64,000 bases of DNA from Himantopus leucocephalus (Eukaryota > Chordata > Aves > Charadriiformes > Recurvirostridae), in NCBI GenBank assembly GCA_003993805.1, contig RSEF01000026.1, forward strand, positions 930,055-994,054, in the 5' to 3' direction. The translations under genes were made by a program, and so were the position numbers. The notes under the pieces are model-generated. The model searched no databases. It was not told the DNA's origin and worked only from the letters and a program-made list of their open reading frames with translations. Below, in pieces: positions 12,328 to 23,202 of this stretch (its first letter is position 1; every line of letters starts with the position of its first letter).

Positions 12328-15131
12328 TCAGCCTTTCCCTTGTGCTAAAGCCGTGGTGCTGCCCCTCTGCCATGCTGCAGTTGTGACATTCCCCCCTCCA
12401 GCTCACACACCACAGGCTTCAGCACCCACAGCACAGCTCTTCCCGTTTTCCTGGGCTGCATGAGAACAACCACAACCTCCGGCAGCTTCACCTAGCTGCA
12501 GAGGACCTCAGCCACGAGCCATCCTTCCAGCTCACCGAGCAGGAGAGGTTCCCATCCCACAGCCGAACCCAGCCGACCGGCTGGTGAGCCAACGGAGCTG
12601 GCATGGAGCCCAGCCCTCCCGCCACATCACCTGCGGCTGGGAGTCAGGCTCGCAACCTGTCGAGGGAACCACAGCTTCGTGAACACAGCAGAAAACCCTC
12701 AATTCCAGTTCCCGACTGAAAGTCACCTCCTAGGTCCACTTAGAAGGTCCCTCCCGGCCAGCTCACCATCCCCTTCCTTACCCACACTGCCACTGGGACA
12801 GACCCAGCCCAGAGGAAACGCGAGGACAGCGCAGCCCTGCCTTTACACCTTCTGAAACTAATTCCTGGATTTGCCATGAATTCTTTCTGTAATTTCAGGA
12901 AGATGCTTCAGGCCAGACCCTTGCAGGTACGTTGGCCAGGGGAGGGCTGCAAAGCGCTCACCCCTTGATGAGGAGGAAGGGTCTAAGACAGCGATAACAA
13001 GGCTGACACAAAACTGAAGAGGGATGTGGAACAAGCATCACCAACACAGTTGTGGAAAACCCTGTTCTCCCTACATCACCGGTGCGCTCACATGAAGGTG
13101 GAGGCACGTGTCCCTGCTGCAGGACGTGCCTGCGTTTCGCTGGGCAGCGCAGGGGGATGTGCCTGCCCATGGTCTGCCCAGGCAGCACCTCCAGGGAGCT
13201 CACACGCCACGCTGGCCCCTGCACCAGGGCCACAAGGCTCTTGAGCCACCTCCCTGCTGCAAGGCTGCTCCCAGGAGCAAGGAAAACATCCTGCCCAGCC
13301 ACGCTGCGCTTGTACTAAGCTCCCCGACGCGGATTCCAGCAGCTCCTTCCAGCGGGAGATGAATCTCAGCCCTTCTCCTGAATTAATAAAAAATACATTA
13401 CTGCCTCAATTGGACAAGACAAATAACAGCGTAAGGAATGAAAGAAACCTTGAGTGAAACAAAACGTGGAAGAAATGGATTAGAGGAAAGACGAGGAGAT
13501 CAGCGGGCATGCTGGGCACTGCTCTTCAGTGTCACACCCGCCTTGACACAGGCACATCTCCATTTGCACAGCTTCTAATCTCAGCCCTGCAATGCAGCAT
13601 CCCCTGCCTTCCCAGCTCCCCTCCGTGTTCGGCTCCCCTGCTCCAAGCTGCAATGCAGCAGCGTGGGAAAACCCCTCTCCCCCTTCGCCCCGCGCCCCTC
13701 CACCCCGCCGCGAGGCAGTGCCGAGCCTCCCCGGCTGGGCTTCCCGCCTCACACGTACTCTGCCTCCCCGAGCTCACCGCTTCCCAGCCAGAGAACTGGC
13801 AACCCCTCCCCTGGCTCTCCCAGGAGAGCTGCTTCACGCGCCTGGAGGAGGACATGACTTTGCAGGGTAGGGAATACAGCAGAATCGCACCATATCTGAT
13901 CTTCCACACTCTGCATCCCTACAGCTCTGTACAAGACACCCTCAAGGCGTGAAGCCCAGAGAGGCCGAGGACTAAGCTACCCCCAAAGGACGGAGCCATC
14001 CCCACTCCACCCAGCGAGTGGATCCAGACTCAGCAGCTTCACTGCTGGGCTCTAACCACAGCTGCCACCGGTACCAGAAACACTGCACACACGCACGGCC
14101 CTGGGACATTGCTGCCACCGCACATGCAGGGCACCACATGCCACGTGCAGGGTGGTACAAAGGATGCTCTGGACCGGACAAGTGACCAATTCGGAGGACG
14201 TGTCAGCAGGTCTGCCCGACAGCGCAGAGCCAGGCAAGTGGCGTGGGCTGACGCTGAGACCACAGCCCAACAGAAAACCACCTGGTCCCCCCAGGGCAGG
14301 ACTGCGGCTCAGCCAGGCAAGCCGGGAGGCACACGCTGGCCACGGCAGACGGCCTGGCACTAGAGGTTGGCATCACTCACAGGTTACACACCTCAGAGGG
14401 TGCATGCTCTGGCTCCACGCTGAGCTGGAACGAACGCTCACCCCATGCAGCAGGCACAAGCATCAGCCAAGTGCTGTCCTCAGATGCTCGAGTGAGAGTG
14501 GGGAGGGAGGGCTGCGGGCAGGGAAGACCACGGAAATTGTTGTCTGGCACCATGAGAAGCTGCATAGGAAGGCAATGAGCGGGTAACCCAAATGGACATA
14601 ACAGGGCAATGGCAGAGGGCATGAGAAGCCAAAGACACAAAGCTGGGGACAGGGGACACCAGGAGGGGACGCTCCAGAAGGACTCAGAAAATGCAGAAAG
14701 CAGAAAGCTCTGGGGCCCTCACGTCACATTTCTAGACCTTCTCTCCAGTCACTGAAGCCATCTCAGCCAGAGAAAGGAGATATCTACTCCTCGCTGTCCG
14801 CTCCCAGGAGTGGGCTGGAAGCAGCAACATGACCGTGTACCTCTCCCCTTTCTCCTCACCCCTAGCCCAAATGCAGGAATCCAGCTCTGCAGCCAGAAGG
14901 AAATAAATCCCCACTCCAATGACCTCGTCACACAAGCGCCATCACACAGGGGCCTTAAGAGAGGAACAACATTAACATGACAGTGATATCAGGACAGCCA
15001 CACCGCTTTACGAGGCAATAACCCGCTCCCATCACTGTGAAGAGCTACTTGGTCTCTGACCTCCTTACGGTCTCCTGCCAGAGAACCTGGCTATTGCTGC
15101 AACGGGCCCGTTAGTGCTTAATTAAACAGCC

Positions 15132-15197
15132 AGGAACACCGTGGGGCAGAGGTAGGAATGCTGTGGGGCAGAGGTAGGAACGCCGTGGGGCAGAGGT
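15132..15197. repeat. 22-bp minisatellite, three copies
   Basis: Three head-to-tail copies of a 22-bp unit (AGGAACACCGTGGGGCAGAG plus GT) at 15132-15153, 15154-15175 and 15176-15197, differing at two or three positions. Confidence 0.85.
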
Positions 15198-18100
15198 GCT
15201 CCTTTTAATCGCATTCCATGGGCCTGGCCAGCAAGGACAGTTACAAGGAGGGGATCTCCTTGGGAAGGGATATCTTGGTGACACTATCTCCACCGGAGCC
15301 AGGAACGTGCTCACACGGGATGTGTCAGACACCAGCCAAGCGTCTTCCCTCTGCTGTGGTTTCTGTTTTAAACCGACCACAGTCAGAGGCAACGTGAAGC
15401 TCCTGCCCTTGAAGGAGCCCATCTGCCCATACCAGTCCCTTGGCTCTCCTCCTCACCACCGACGGGCTGCTGGCACCCGCTGCCCAGCCAGCCACCAGCC
15501 CCGGCATAGCTGGGGTCTGCTCTGCCTGCGGATCGGCACCATGGAGGTACTGGGTCTCTGCGGGTATATGCTGCCCAACAAGGACATCCCCGCTGGGCCA
15601 CTCGGGGAAGGGTGCCCACCCGCTGCCAGCCAAGGGCTGCAGGACTGAGATGGGTTACAGCTGCACCTGTGGAGTTTGGCAGGGATGCAAAGACTCCTGC
15701 AGCGAGCATTTCGGGGAACACCGTCTCCCCTGGGATCACACGTGTGTCCACCTGGGCTCTGGCCCATGCAACAACGGCCGCTTATTCGCTTATGCCCATT
15801 AGCAGCCACTTAAGAGGCACCATATACAGCAAGAGACAGCCAAGGAAATGGCTGCAGAAAGTAACTGCAGGATCTCGGAGGTGCTCTGGGGATCTCTAGG
15901 TAAGTGCAGCAATCATGCTGGGCACCGCACCCCGGTGCTAACAAACTGGCACGCAGGCCGTATGTGCCTCTGCACCTGCACGCTCTTGTCCACCGCATGC
16001 GGAGACGGGCAGGGAGAGCTTTGCACAGTGAGCTCTTCCACCATGCTGGCCATGTGCCCTCCATACCCTTCATCCCGTGGCCAGGCGCTGGTGTAATTAG
16101 CAACCCCAGCTGCCAGCCAGCTTTGATGAGAAGCCTCGGTCTTTGGTTGATGTGAAATGTATAATTTGGATGATGGAAATAGCCTCTACAAAGCACATGT
16201 GGTTGCTGTGTCCCAGTGACCTCTCCCGTCTTGCACAGGCTGCTCTGCTTTAGACGTGGTTACATCTCCAGCAGCTCTACAAAGGCTTCGGTGCCATCAA
16301 ACAGATGACACAGCGGCAGCAACCAAACGAGAGGTAACATTTGGCCACTACTAAATAAACTGTATTTTTGGCCAGCAGAGGCTTGGGAGTGCTTCTGGCA
16401 GGAGGAGCATGAGGTGGAGATGAGAACTCAGGTGTGGAGACCCAACACACACACAAGGTCTCTGCAAGCCATCGTGTCTGGCCGAGCAGGGAGCTCTGGT
16501 TAGGCACAGGCAGCACAGGCTTCTCACAAAGGTCAACAGTTCAAGGACAACAAGATCTGCAGAGGCTGAAAATCCCTGCAACTCCCCTCTCTTTCTTCCC
16601 AGCACAAAACAAGCTTGCGGGTCTTCTCATGCCACTCTGGATAGAGTGTCCTCCAACAGACATGGCAAAACAGCTCAGGCAGATGTTTCTCTTGCCAAAG
16701 GGATCCATGAAAACAGCAGAGAAATCTTCCCTCCCTCCCAAACACCTCCTGCAGCAACCAGGAGAAACCCCCTTGCCTGGCCCTACTCACCAGCCCTAGA
16801 AGGGTGTGAAGCCCACTCTCCTGAGCAAGTGGGATTCTGTCCCTTCTGGGTCCGGCCCCACCACAGGAACAACCTCACCCTTCAGGAGCCAGGTTGTGGA
16901 AGGTACTGTCACCCCTGGAGAAGGTTTCATCAGCCTGGATCGCACCAGACGACAAGTAAAGAGGTCAGGACCCGAAGTTCAGCGTGTGTCCAGGCTCGCG
17001 CACCCCCAGCCGTGGTTCTGCCGCCGGCACACATGAAGTGACAGAGTAGCCACCACCACTGTCACACTGCTCCCTCCTCTGCACATCCCCAAGCTCCTGT
17101 CGGCACCCCCACCACACGAGCTGTCAAGGACATGCCAGGTCATGGTTGGCTTGGTTAAGTAGGTGTGACTCAAGTGCACAAATCCCATGAATGTGAGAAG
17201 TACAGCCGTGTGGAAGGAAAGCAACGTTTCAACAGGGTTAAGCTCCTGCCCTGTCCACCCTTGCATTGTCCCCACCTGACACTGGACAATCAGTCCTCAG
17301 TCCCCACTGCAGGAAGCCCAGCAGTCCACGTATCTTGGAAAATAATCTGTTTCAGCAAATACACAGAGCAGGAGGGTTCAGAGGTCAGATTCAGCAGAGA
17401 TTGGCCCTCACAGGCCAGCTGACCAAGCCTTCAGATGGCAAGTGCAGTCCAAAGGGATGCTCAGCACCTCCCAAGGTCAAGGTCAGCCCTGTGGCCCTGA
17501 AGCAGGCATTGATGTAGGCAGGGGCTAGGCAACCACCCCAGAAACCAAAGCACTTCCATAACCCATGGTCTTCCTCAGTGTGTGCACAAGCCCTGGCCTG
17601 CAGGCAGGACCTCTGGTACTCCAACAACTGCCACAAACCAGGAGTCACTCCCACATGGGCCAGTCCTGCACCCTCAGGGAAGGTGTAAGAATTTCTCTTG
17701 CGGGTGCTGAGGATACCCCTGTCTAAGAGCAGAGCGTCACAGGGGGACACTGAGATCCCCCCAGGCATGCCAACACCAGTGGGTGGAGATCTGTTACTCC
17801 CTAAGTGACAAATTCTCCCACAATCCTGCCCTGCTCCCGTGGCATCTGGTGTTACCCTGGCATTAGGACTGAGGATGGACGTCCACTAGCCCAGCTGCAG
17901 GACCGGGACTGCCAGGGAAGCCTGAGCCCCCACAGCAAGGTCGATCTCACATACCCAGCCTGCTCATCCTCACGGTCTGCCTGCCCACGCCTTGAGCTCA
18001 CTCTGTGGCTTTCCACAAGCCACTTGCACAGCCCCAGCGAGCCCCGGGATGCTGCAGCAGCTGGGGCAGAGCGCTGCCAGGGAGAGGAACGGACACAGTG

Positions 18101-19430
18101 CACACCACGGCTGCTGCTCCCGTGGCTGTGTGCGGCCAGGGCGCCGAGGGCGATGGTCTGGGAGGCTCCATGCCTGTGTGCCAGCACACGCCAGTGCACG
18201 TTGTGCCAGAGCTCTGCACTGGAGCAGGGGCTGTGACGCCCCGAAGGCTCCTGGAGTGGCAGATGTGCAGTGGGGAACCAGACTCAGCAAGCACGGCTTC
18301 ACAGGCGCCTGACTTCGGCACGTACTCCAGCTCGCTCCACCTTCTCTAAACCTCCCCCACTGCCCCCCGCCAGGGCAAATCTCTCCCCTTTCTCCCCACG
18401 GCAGAGCTCTGCTCACAATGCAGCCTGGAGAAGGCATCTCAAGTCAGCTCTCCAAGTGCCGGAGAAGCTCCTGGCCCCCCAAAAGCGGATCCCAAGCAGG
18501 GAACTTGCAGGGACTGGACACACCAGAGCTCCCAGCCCTGCCTGTACCGCTGCTCCTCCCTCCCCCCCAACCACCAGGGCTTTAAACCTTGCTAGCTCAG
18601 GCACCGGGAGCACCATGACAGCTGTGCGGAGCTCATTTGCCACTTTCTCTCACCAGTTCACCAGACCAAACAGAGCTCCTTGGAGCTCCAAGCCCCCCAC
18701 AGTCCTTGCCCAGCTGAGCCCACAGGCACTGCCGGTTGGGATGCAGGGGAGAGGAGGCTTCAGAGGGAAGCAGAGGGCTCCCAAGGCTGCCACGGTTTCC
18801 TAGAGATCGGCACGCAGCCACGAGGGAAACGCGAGGGCTGGGCACGCCTGTACCGAGAGCCAGCGCTGTGGCCCATGAAGGGGGAAGCAGGACCCAAAAT
18901 CAGAGGTACGGCCAGCGTCCAGGGCCAGCACTCATTGCTCTGATGAAAACCCACCGTGCACACAAGAAGCTCTTGACTGTGCAGGATCAGGGATCAAACC
19001 CGCCGGGATAAGAAGACGCAAGCGGCCATGGGCTGAAACGGTCTCATGCGAACCCTTTAGCAGCATCCTTGGGAGGACCCTGCTCAGCCAGAGCCCAAGA
19101 CCTTGGAGAAGCTCTGGATTTGAAGCCTCCTGTCCAAAGCGCAGGCCGTGGTGCGGACCCTACACACGGCACCTCCAGCGGCAGCCTCCCGGTGAGAGCG
19201 GCCACAGTCAACCCCTGGGGTGAGCCAGCCCGACAGCGGGGAGCAGCGGCAGCACCTGGCCGGGCAACCTCCATCATCTTTGGGAGCGTGTACAGACAAG
19301 GGGTGACTGAAAAGACCCGTGAGGGAGGACGAACTCAACCACCACCTGCCATTCCTCCTTGTGAGGAGGCTGGAGCCATGGCGAGAGGAGGCTGTGTGCC
19401 GGCCCTCGGGCTGGCCGATGGCGCTTTCCC

Positions 19431-19476
19431 CTCGGCATCCCTCCTCCTTCGCCCTCGGCATCCCTCCTCCTTCGCC
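19431..19476. repeat. 23-bp tandem duplication, two copies
   Basis: Two exact copies of a 23-bp pyrimidine-rich unit beginning CTCGGCATCCCTCC, about 140 bp downstream of the NAV1 exon 1 splice donor (the gene reads right to left). Confidence 0.85.
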
Positions 19477-19617
19477 CCAGCACCGGGGACGCCGAGGCGG
19501 CCTCCAGCGTGTCCCTCCCGGGAGTGGTGGGAGCCCCCGACGCCTCAGGCAGCCGGACCCCCGCCATCTCCCCGTCCCCTGACAGCGAGGCCGGCGGGGC
19601 ACGATGGCCGCACTCAC

Positions 19618-20308
19618 CCAACATCTGGCTGAAGAGGAGCTGCTCCAGGTCGCCCAGCACTGTCACCACCAGCTCGGGGTCCACCTTCAGGTAGGGTTTC
19701 TCCTCAGCGCCCGCCGCCACCGCCGGCCCCTTCCCGCCCAGCAGCTCGTCGTCGCACTTGCCGCCGCCGCCGCCGCCCCCGCCCGCCTCGGGGGCCTTGC
19801 TGAGGGGCTTCACCTCGGCGTAGGGCCCGCGGGGGATGCGGCTGGGCTTGCCGGCGGGCGGCGGTTTGGCGGGGCCGGCGGGGCGCGGCGGCAGCAGCGA
19901 GTGCTCGGAGCGGGACAGGCTCCGCGACATGGCGGGCGCCTCCCGGCCGCGGGGGCCGCCGCCGCCCCGGCCGCCCCCCCCCCCCGCCGCCGCCCCCGCC
20001 GCCTTGGCCATGTCGTCGCTCCAGCGGGGCTCGTAGAGCTGCCGCTTCTTCTCGGCGTCGGTGAGGAAGGCCAGGTTGGTGAGCGACTTCTGCTTGCGCA
20101 GGTTGGAGCCGGCCGGCAGCCGCCCCTCCGCGCTGCTCGCCTTGAAGACGCGCAGCTCCGCGCCCCGCGGCCCCGCCACTGCCGCCGACGACGACGCCGA
20201 CTTGGCCCGCTTCGGCATCACCGCGCCGCCGTCGGGGCCCCGCCGGTAGCCGCGCTCCTCCTCGCCCAGCTCCACGTCGGGAAGGCTCTTGAGGTTGCTC
20301 CCCAGCAT
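19618..20308 (-). CDS. NAV1: Neuron navigator 1, CpG-island first coding exon (partial CDS)
   Basis: This exon encodes the first 230 residues of the usual NAV1 protein plus one base of the next codon. The start MLGSNLKSLPDVEL agrees with the remembered human start MLGSSVKS. The diagnostic blocks follow in order: MPKRAK (about residues 31-36), NLRKQKSLTNLAFLTDAEKK, the basic PSRIPRGPYAEVKPLSK segment, and VDPELVVTVLGDLEQLLFSQ at the end. A GTGAGT donor comes straight after 19618. SRIP fits the S/T-x-I-P motif by which such proteins bind EB proteins at microtubule plus ends. The exon is about 25 residues shorter than in human and has several poly-Gly and poly-Ala stretches encoded by GC-rich triplet runs. 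The start codon has a purine at -3. The next exon lies beyond the left edge. Confidence 0.93.
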
Positions 20309-20342
20309 CCCCGCGCTGCAATCATTTAACCCGCCGGGCGTT

Positions 20343-20365
20343 GCTGCTGCTGCTGCTGCTGCTGC
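20343..20365 (-). repeat. CAG/CTG trinucleotide repeat in NAV1 5'UTR, cut by a gap
   Basis: Seven and two-thirds copies of GCT on the plus strand, i.e. a GCA/CAG repeat in the NAV1 5'UTR about 35 bases before the start codon. It runs straight into the 88-N gap. Beyond the gap a run of 13 G (20454-20466) is followed by CAGCAG. The true repeat length is unknown because assembly failed inside it. Confidence 0.85.
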
Positions 20366-20453
20366 NNNNNNNNNNNNNNNNNNNNNNNNNNNNNNNNNNN
20401 NNNNNNNNNNNNNNNNNNNNNNNNNNNNNNNNNNNNNNNNNNNNNNNNNNNNN
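20366..20453. other. Assembly gap, 88 N
   Basis: A run of 88 N between a CAG repeat and a G-homopolymer. The odd size suggests an estimated gap length, unlike the two gaps of exactly 100 N elsewhere. Confidence 0.98.
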
Positions 20454-20719
20454 GGGGGGGGGGGGGCAGCAGCGGGGCCCCACCTCGCTGCTCCGCCGCC
20501 GGCGGGACACTGCGAACCAGCGGAATGTCAGGGGCAAACAAAAAGGGCCCGCCCTCCTCCGCGCCCGGCTGGCGCGGGCAAGGGGCGGGGCGCGGCGCGC
20601 GCGCCCGCGGCGGGGAGGGAGCGGAGGGGTGGGAGGGAGGGGAAGGGGGCGCGCGCCGCGGGGCGGGGCCAGGCGGGGGCGCGCGCCGCCCACCGGGGAC
20701 GTGCAGCGCCGAGCACGGC

Positions 20720-20720
20720 N
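20720..20720. other. Single ambiguous base N
   Basis: A lone N in very GC-rich sequence within the NAV1 CpG island. No duplicated flanks are visible. Similar lone Ns occur at 24753 (between two GTGTT strings) and 27832. Confidence 0.9.
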
Positions 20721-21149
20721 CCGGGGGCGGAGGGGCCGTGCGGGCCCCCGGGGCGATGAGGCAGGACCCCCGGGGCGCGGTGCTGCGGGAACCCCCGTGG
20801 GTGCCGCGGGGGGGGGCGGGGCGGTGCCCCCCGCATCCAGCGTCCCCCGTGACCAGAGCCCCTGCGGGCAGGGACGGGGAGATGGGTGAAGCCAGCGGGG
20901 GGGGCCCGCGCCCCAGCACCCTGCGCGTGAGGCACCCCCCGTCCCGCCCGCCGCCGTCCCCACTGCCACCCCCGACACGGCACACCCGTCCCCGGGGGGT
21001 GCAAAACTTCCCCGTTTCGCCCCAAACGGTGCAGGCAGGGCCCAGGGTGGCCCCGGGAGCCCCCCGAGGGACACTGTGGGCCCCCCCAACCCAGCGGGGC
21101 CTCGCCAGTGATCCGGGGAAATTAACGGGGGGAAAAAGAGGGGGAGTGG

Positions 21150-21290
21150 GATCTGGTTATCATCAGTTTTCATTAATTACCCGTCCCTCGGGAGGGGTGA
21201 ATTAAGTCTATTTGGTGACCTCACGCGGGCTGCCATGGCAACCGCCGGAAAATATTGCATTAGAGCCCATCACTATGCTGCCGAGATAAG
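21150..21290. promoter_or_regulatory. Candidate conserved element with an RFX X-box
   Basis: An AT-rich island bounding the CpG island, with TTTTCATTAATTACC and GGTGAATTAAGTC strings, followed by GCTGCCATGGCAACC at about 21229-21243. The latter is one base from the perfect RFX palindrome GTTGCCATGGCAAC. RFX sites drive neuronal and ciliary genes, which would suit a NAV1 proximal enhancer; this is inference. Confidence 0.4.
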
Positions 21291-22710
21291 GAGCCGGGAG
21301 GGCCGGGGGCGGCACGAGCCCCCCAGCCCGGACCCCCGGACAGCAGCACGGGCGAATCGGGGTTCAGCCCGTAGCGATGCTGCAGAGCCCCGAAATAACC
21401 CGGCCTGGATGGGACAGCAAAGGGTGCCCCCAAAAAAGGATGTTTTACACCAGAAGGTGCTGCTGGGGCGGGATGGGTGCCACTCTGCTGCACCCCGAAG
21501 CTGCTCGGAGTTTGGGGGGGCTGTTACACCCCTCGCTGAGCTGCGAGGCTATCGCCTGGGTGTAGGGCCTTCTGGGGGGGGGGGAAATTGGAGGGGGTCA
21601 TGTCATTTTGGGGCTGGCAGGGTGACCCAGGGCCTTCCAGCATCCCCTGTCCCCTCCATCCGGGCCCGACAGGGCCCCAGAAGATGCCATGGGCCGGGGC
21701 GGCCCGGGGAGACGTGGAGCAAGGGAAAGGATCCGGCCCTTTCCCCAGCACCGAATCTGCTCGGCCTCAGCCCGAAACCTCCCCAAGGCGAGCAGGGCAG
21801 CTGCGCTGGGCGCACGCCAGCCCAGCCCGCTCCCTCCTGCTTTCGCCCGGAAAATCCTCCCGCTCGCCGCCAGCTTCGGTGCTTCCCAACTCGGGGCTCA
21901 GCGTTGAACCCTGTTACCCTCTGGCTGCGCGGCGGCGGTGCCGGCACCCCGCTGCAAAGCCAAGCTGTGCCAGGAGCCACGGCGGCTCTGACCGACTTCT
22001 GTCCCTTCGAATCACCCAGCAAAGCTCCTGGCTCTTTTTTTTCCCCTTCCCTGCACATCCCTGGAGCATCCCGCCATCCTCCGCTGCTGCTGCCCTGGCA
22101 ACCGCCGCCCCCAGCATCCCCTCCAGCAGCCGTCCCCCCAAAATCTCCCCCCAGAGAGGGGACTGGGGCGTCCCCAACATTGCAGTGGGGAGCTTGTATT
22201 TGGGCTCATTCACCCCCCCCCGAGAAAGGGGGTGTCCCTGCCATGGGTGCGGGGAGCCAGCCGTGCCGCAGCACCCGCCTCCGCACCGGCTCTGCGCCGG
22301 CTCCTTGGAAATGGGTCATTCCTGGAGCTCGCTGGGAAACTGGGAAAAGGAGGGAAAGGAGCCAAGCAGGGCGATGTCCCGGCAGTGTCACTGGAGGGGA
22401 TGGTCCCCCTGTGCCGGAGCCACTGCGGGGGACGCCAACGTGGCTCCTGCGCCCGGGTGAGGCCACGCTGCCAGCTGTGGTTTTTTGGTCACGGGGGTCA
22501 CCGGACACGGCAGCTGCAGCCGTGCTGTTCCCAGGAGAGTTGGGCACCTGGGGGTTCCCCCCCGGCACCCCACCGACCTCCAGCCCTGGCTCCTGTTCCA
22601 GCATGGGGCTGTGGGGGTCTGAGCTCCAGCATGAGCCTCTGCCCCCCGGCACCATCCTGGCAGCCCCCCGGCAGGACCCCCTCATCCCTGGCAAACCTCC
22701 CCAGACTCAC
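21291..22710 (-). other. NAV1: Noncoding DNA between NAV1 CpG island and upstream exon
   Basis: GC-rich DNA with homopolymer G and C runs. No exon, repeat family or RNA gene was recognised. In the long-isoform model this is part of the intron after the exon at 22711-22805. Confidence 0.55.
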
Positions 22711-22805
22711 TCAGGCCGCCGGCTTTGGGGTTGGGTCCCTCCACAGGACCAGGACACTCGTCACCGGGGGACACGGCTGTCTCCTCATCCCGGTCCTCCT
22801 GCAGC
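22711..22805 (-). CDS. NAV1: Neuron navigator 1, upstream coding exon (long isoform)
   Basis: A 95-bp exon with acceptor TCTGCCCCCAG and donor GTGAGT. It begins with one base that completes the Arg codon left by the exon at 23203-23814 and reads LQEDRDEETAVSPGDEC and onward to AGGL. In remembered NAV2 the same place, just after APFLYR, reads SQTDTEGNVTAESS: similar length, acidic/Thr character and a shared T-A-x-S pattern. It ends with one spare base, exactly as the CpG-island first exon does, so it can splice in frame to the same downstream exon. Phase, splice sites and position all agree; the sequence similarity itself is modest. Confidence 0.7.
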
Positions 22806-23202
22806 CTGGGGGCAGAATGGGGTTGAGGGTGGGGGAGCAGGGGCACATCGCGGGGTGCAGGTGTCTGAGAACCCCCAGGAGATGGAGACACAGTTCCTTG
22901 AGCTCTGCCAGGGTTTGGGGACAGTGGTCCCATGGCTGGGGGGGTCCCAGGGCACCCCACTCCCCACTGAGCCCCTCCCCTGCCCCACACCAGCACCCAT
23001 GGGTGCCCCAGGAGCCTCCAGTACCTCAAACCCAGTGGGAACCCTCCTTCTGGGGCAGAGCCCCCAGACCCAACCCCACCATTCCTCGTGGCCACCCCCA
23101 ACATGCCCACCTGCCTCCCCCTGTCCCTGTGTCCCCCTGTCACCATGTCCCCCTATCTCCATGCCCCCCCCAGCCCCATGCCCACCGTCCCCAGGGACTT
23201 AC

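Larger units (their letters stand above)
1..19617 (-). other. NAV1: NAV1 intron following the CpG-island first exon
   Basis: No coding exon was recognised here on either strand. In particular, the highly conserved NAV block that should follow exon 1 (the LRQNLEETMS-type motif) is absent from all frames. The many open frames are GC-driven chance frames without family resemblance or splice structure. Contents that can be named: one CR1 fragment, three short tandem repeats, one falsely duplicated 42-bp segment around a single N, and several AT-rich conserved-looking islands listed separately. The remainder is GC-rich unique DNA in which I see nothing definite. Confidence 0.7.
20309..21110 (-). 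promoter_or_regulatory. NAV1: CpG-island promoter and 5'UTR of NAV1
   Basis: Very CpG-dense DNA directly upstream of the NAV1 start codon, with several GC boxes of the GGGGCGGGG type (around 20581, 20661 and 20812) and no TATA box. Its position next to a first coding exon makes it the likely promoter of the shorter NAV1 transcript. The 88-N gap and the N at 20720 fall inside it, so the exact start site cannot be read. The island continues into the exon to about 19640. Confidence 0.75.

Noticed and set aside
19604..20329. 241-codon open frame on the plus strand
   Set aside because: Exact antisense of the NAV1 first coding exon; Ala/Arg-rich without family resemblance.
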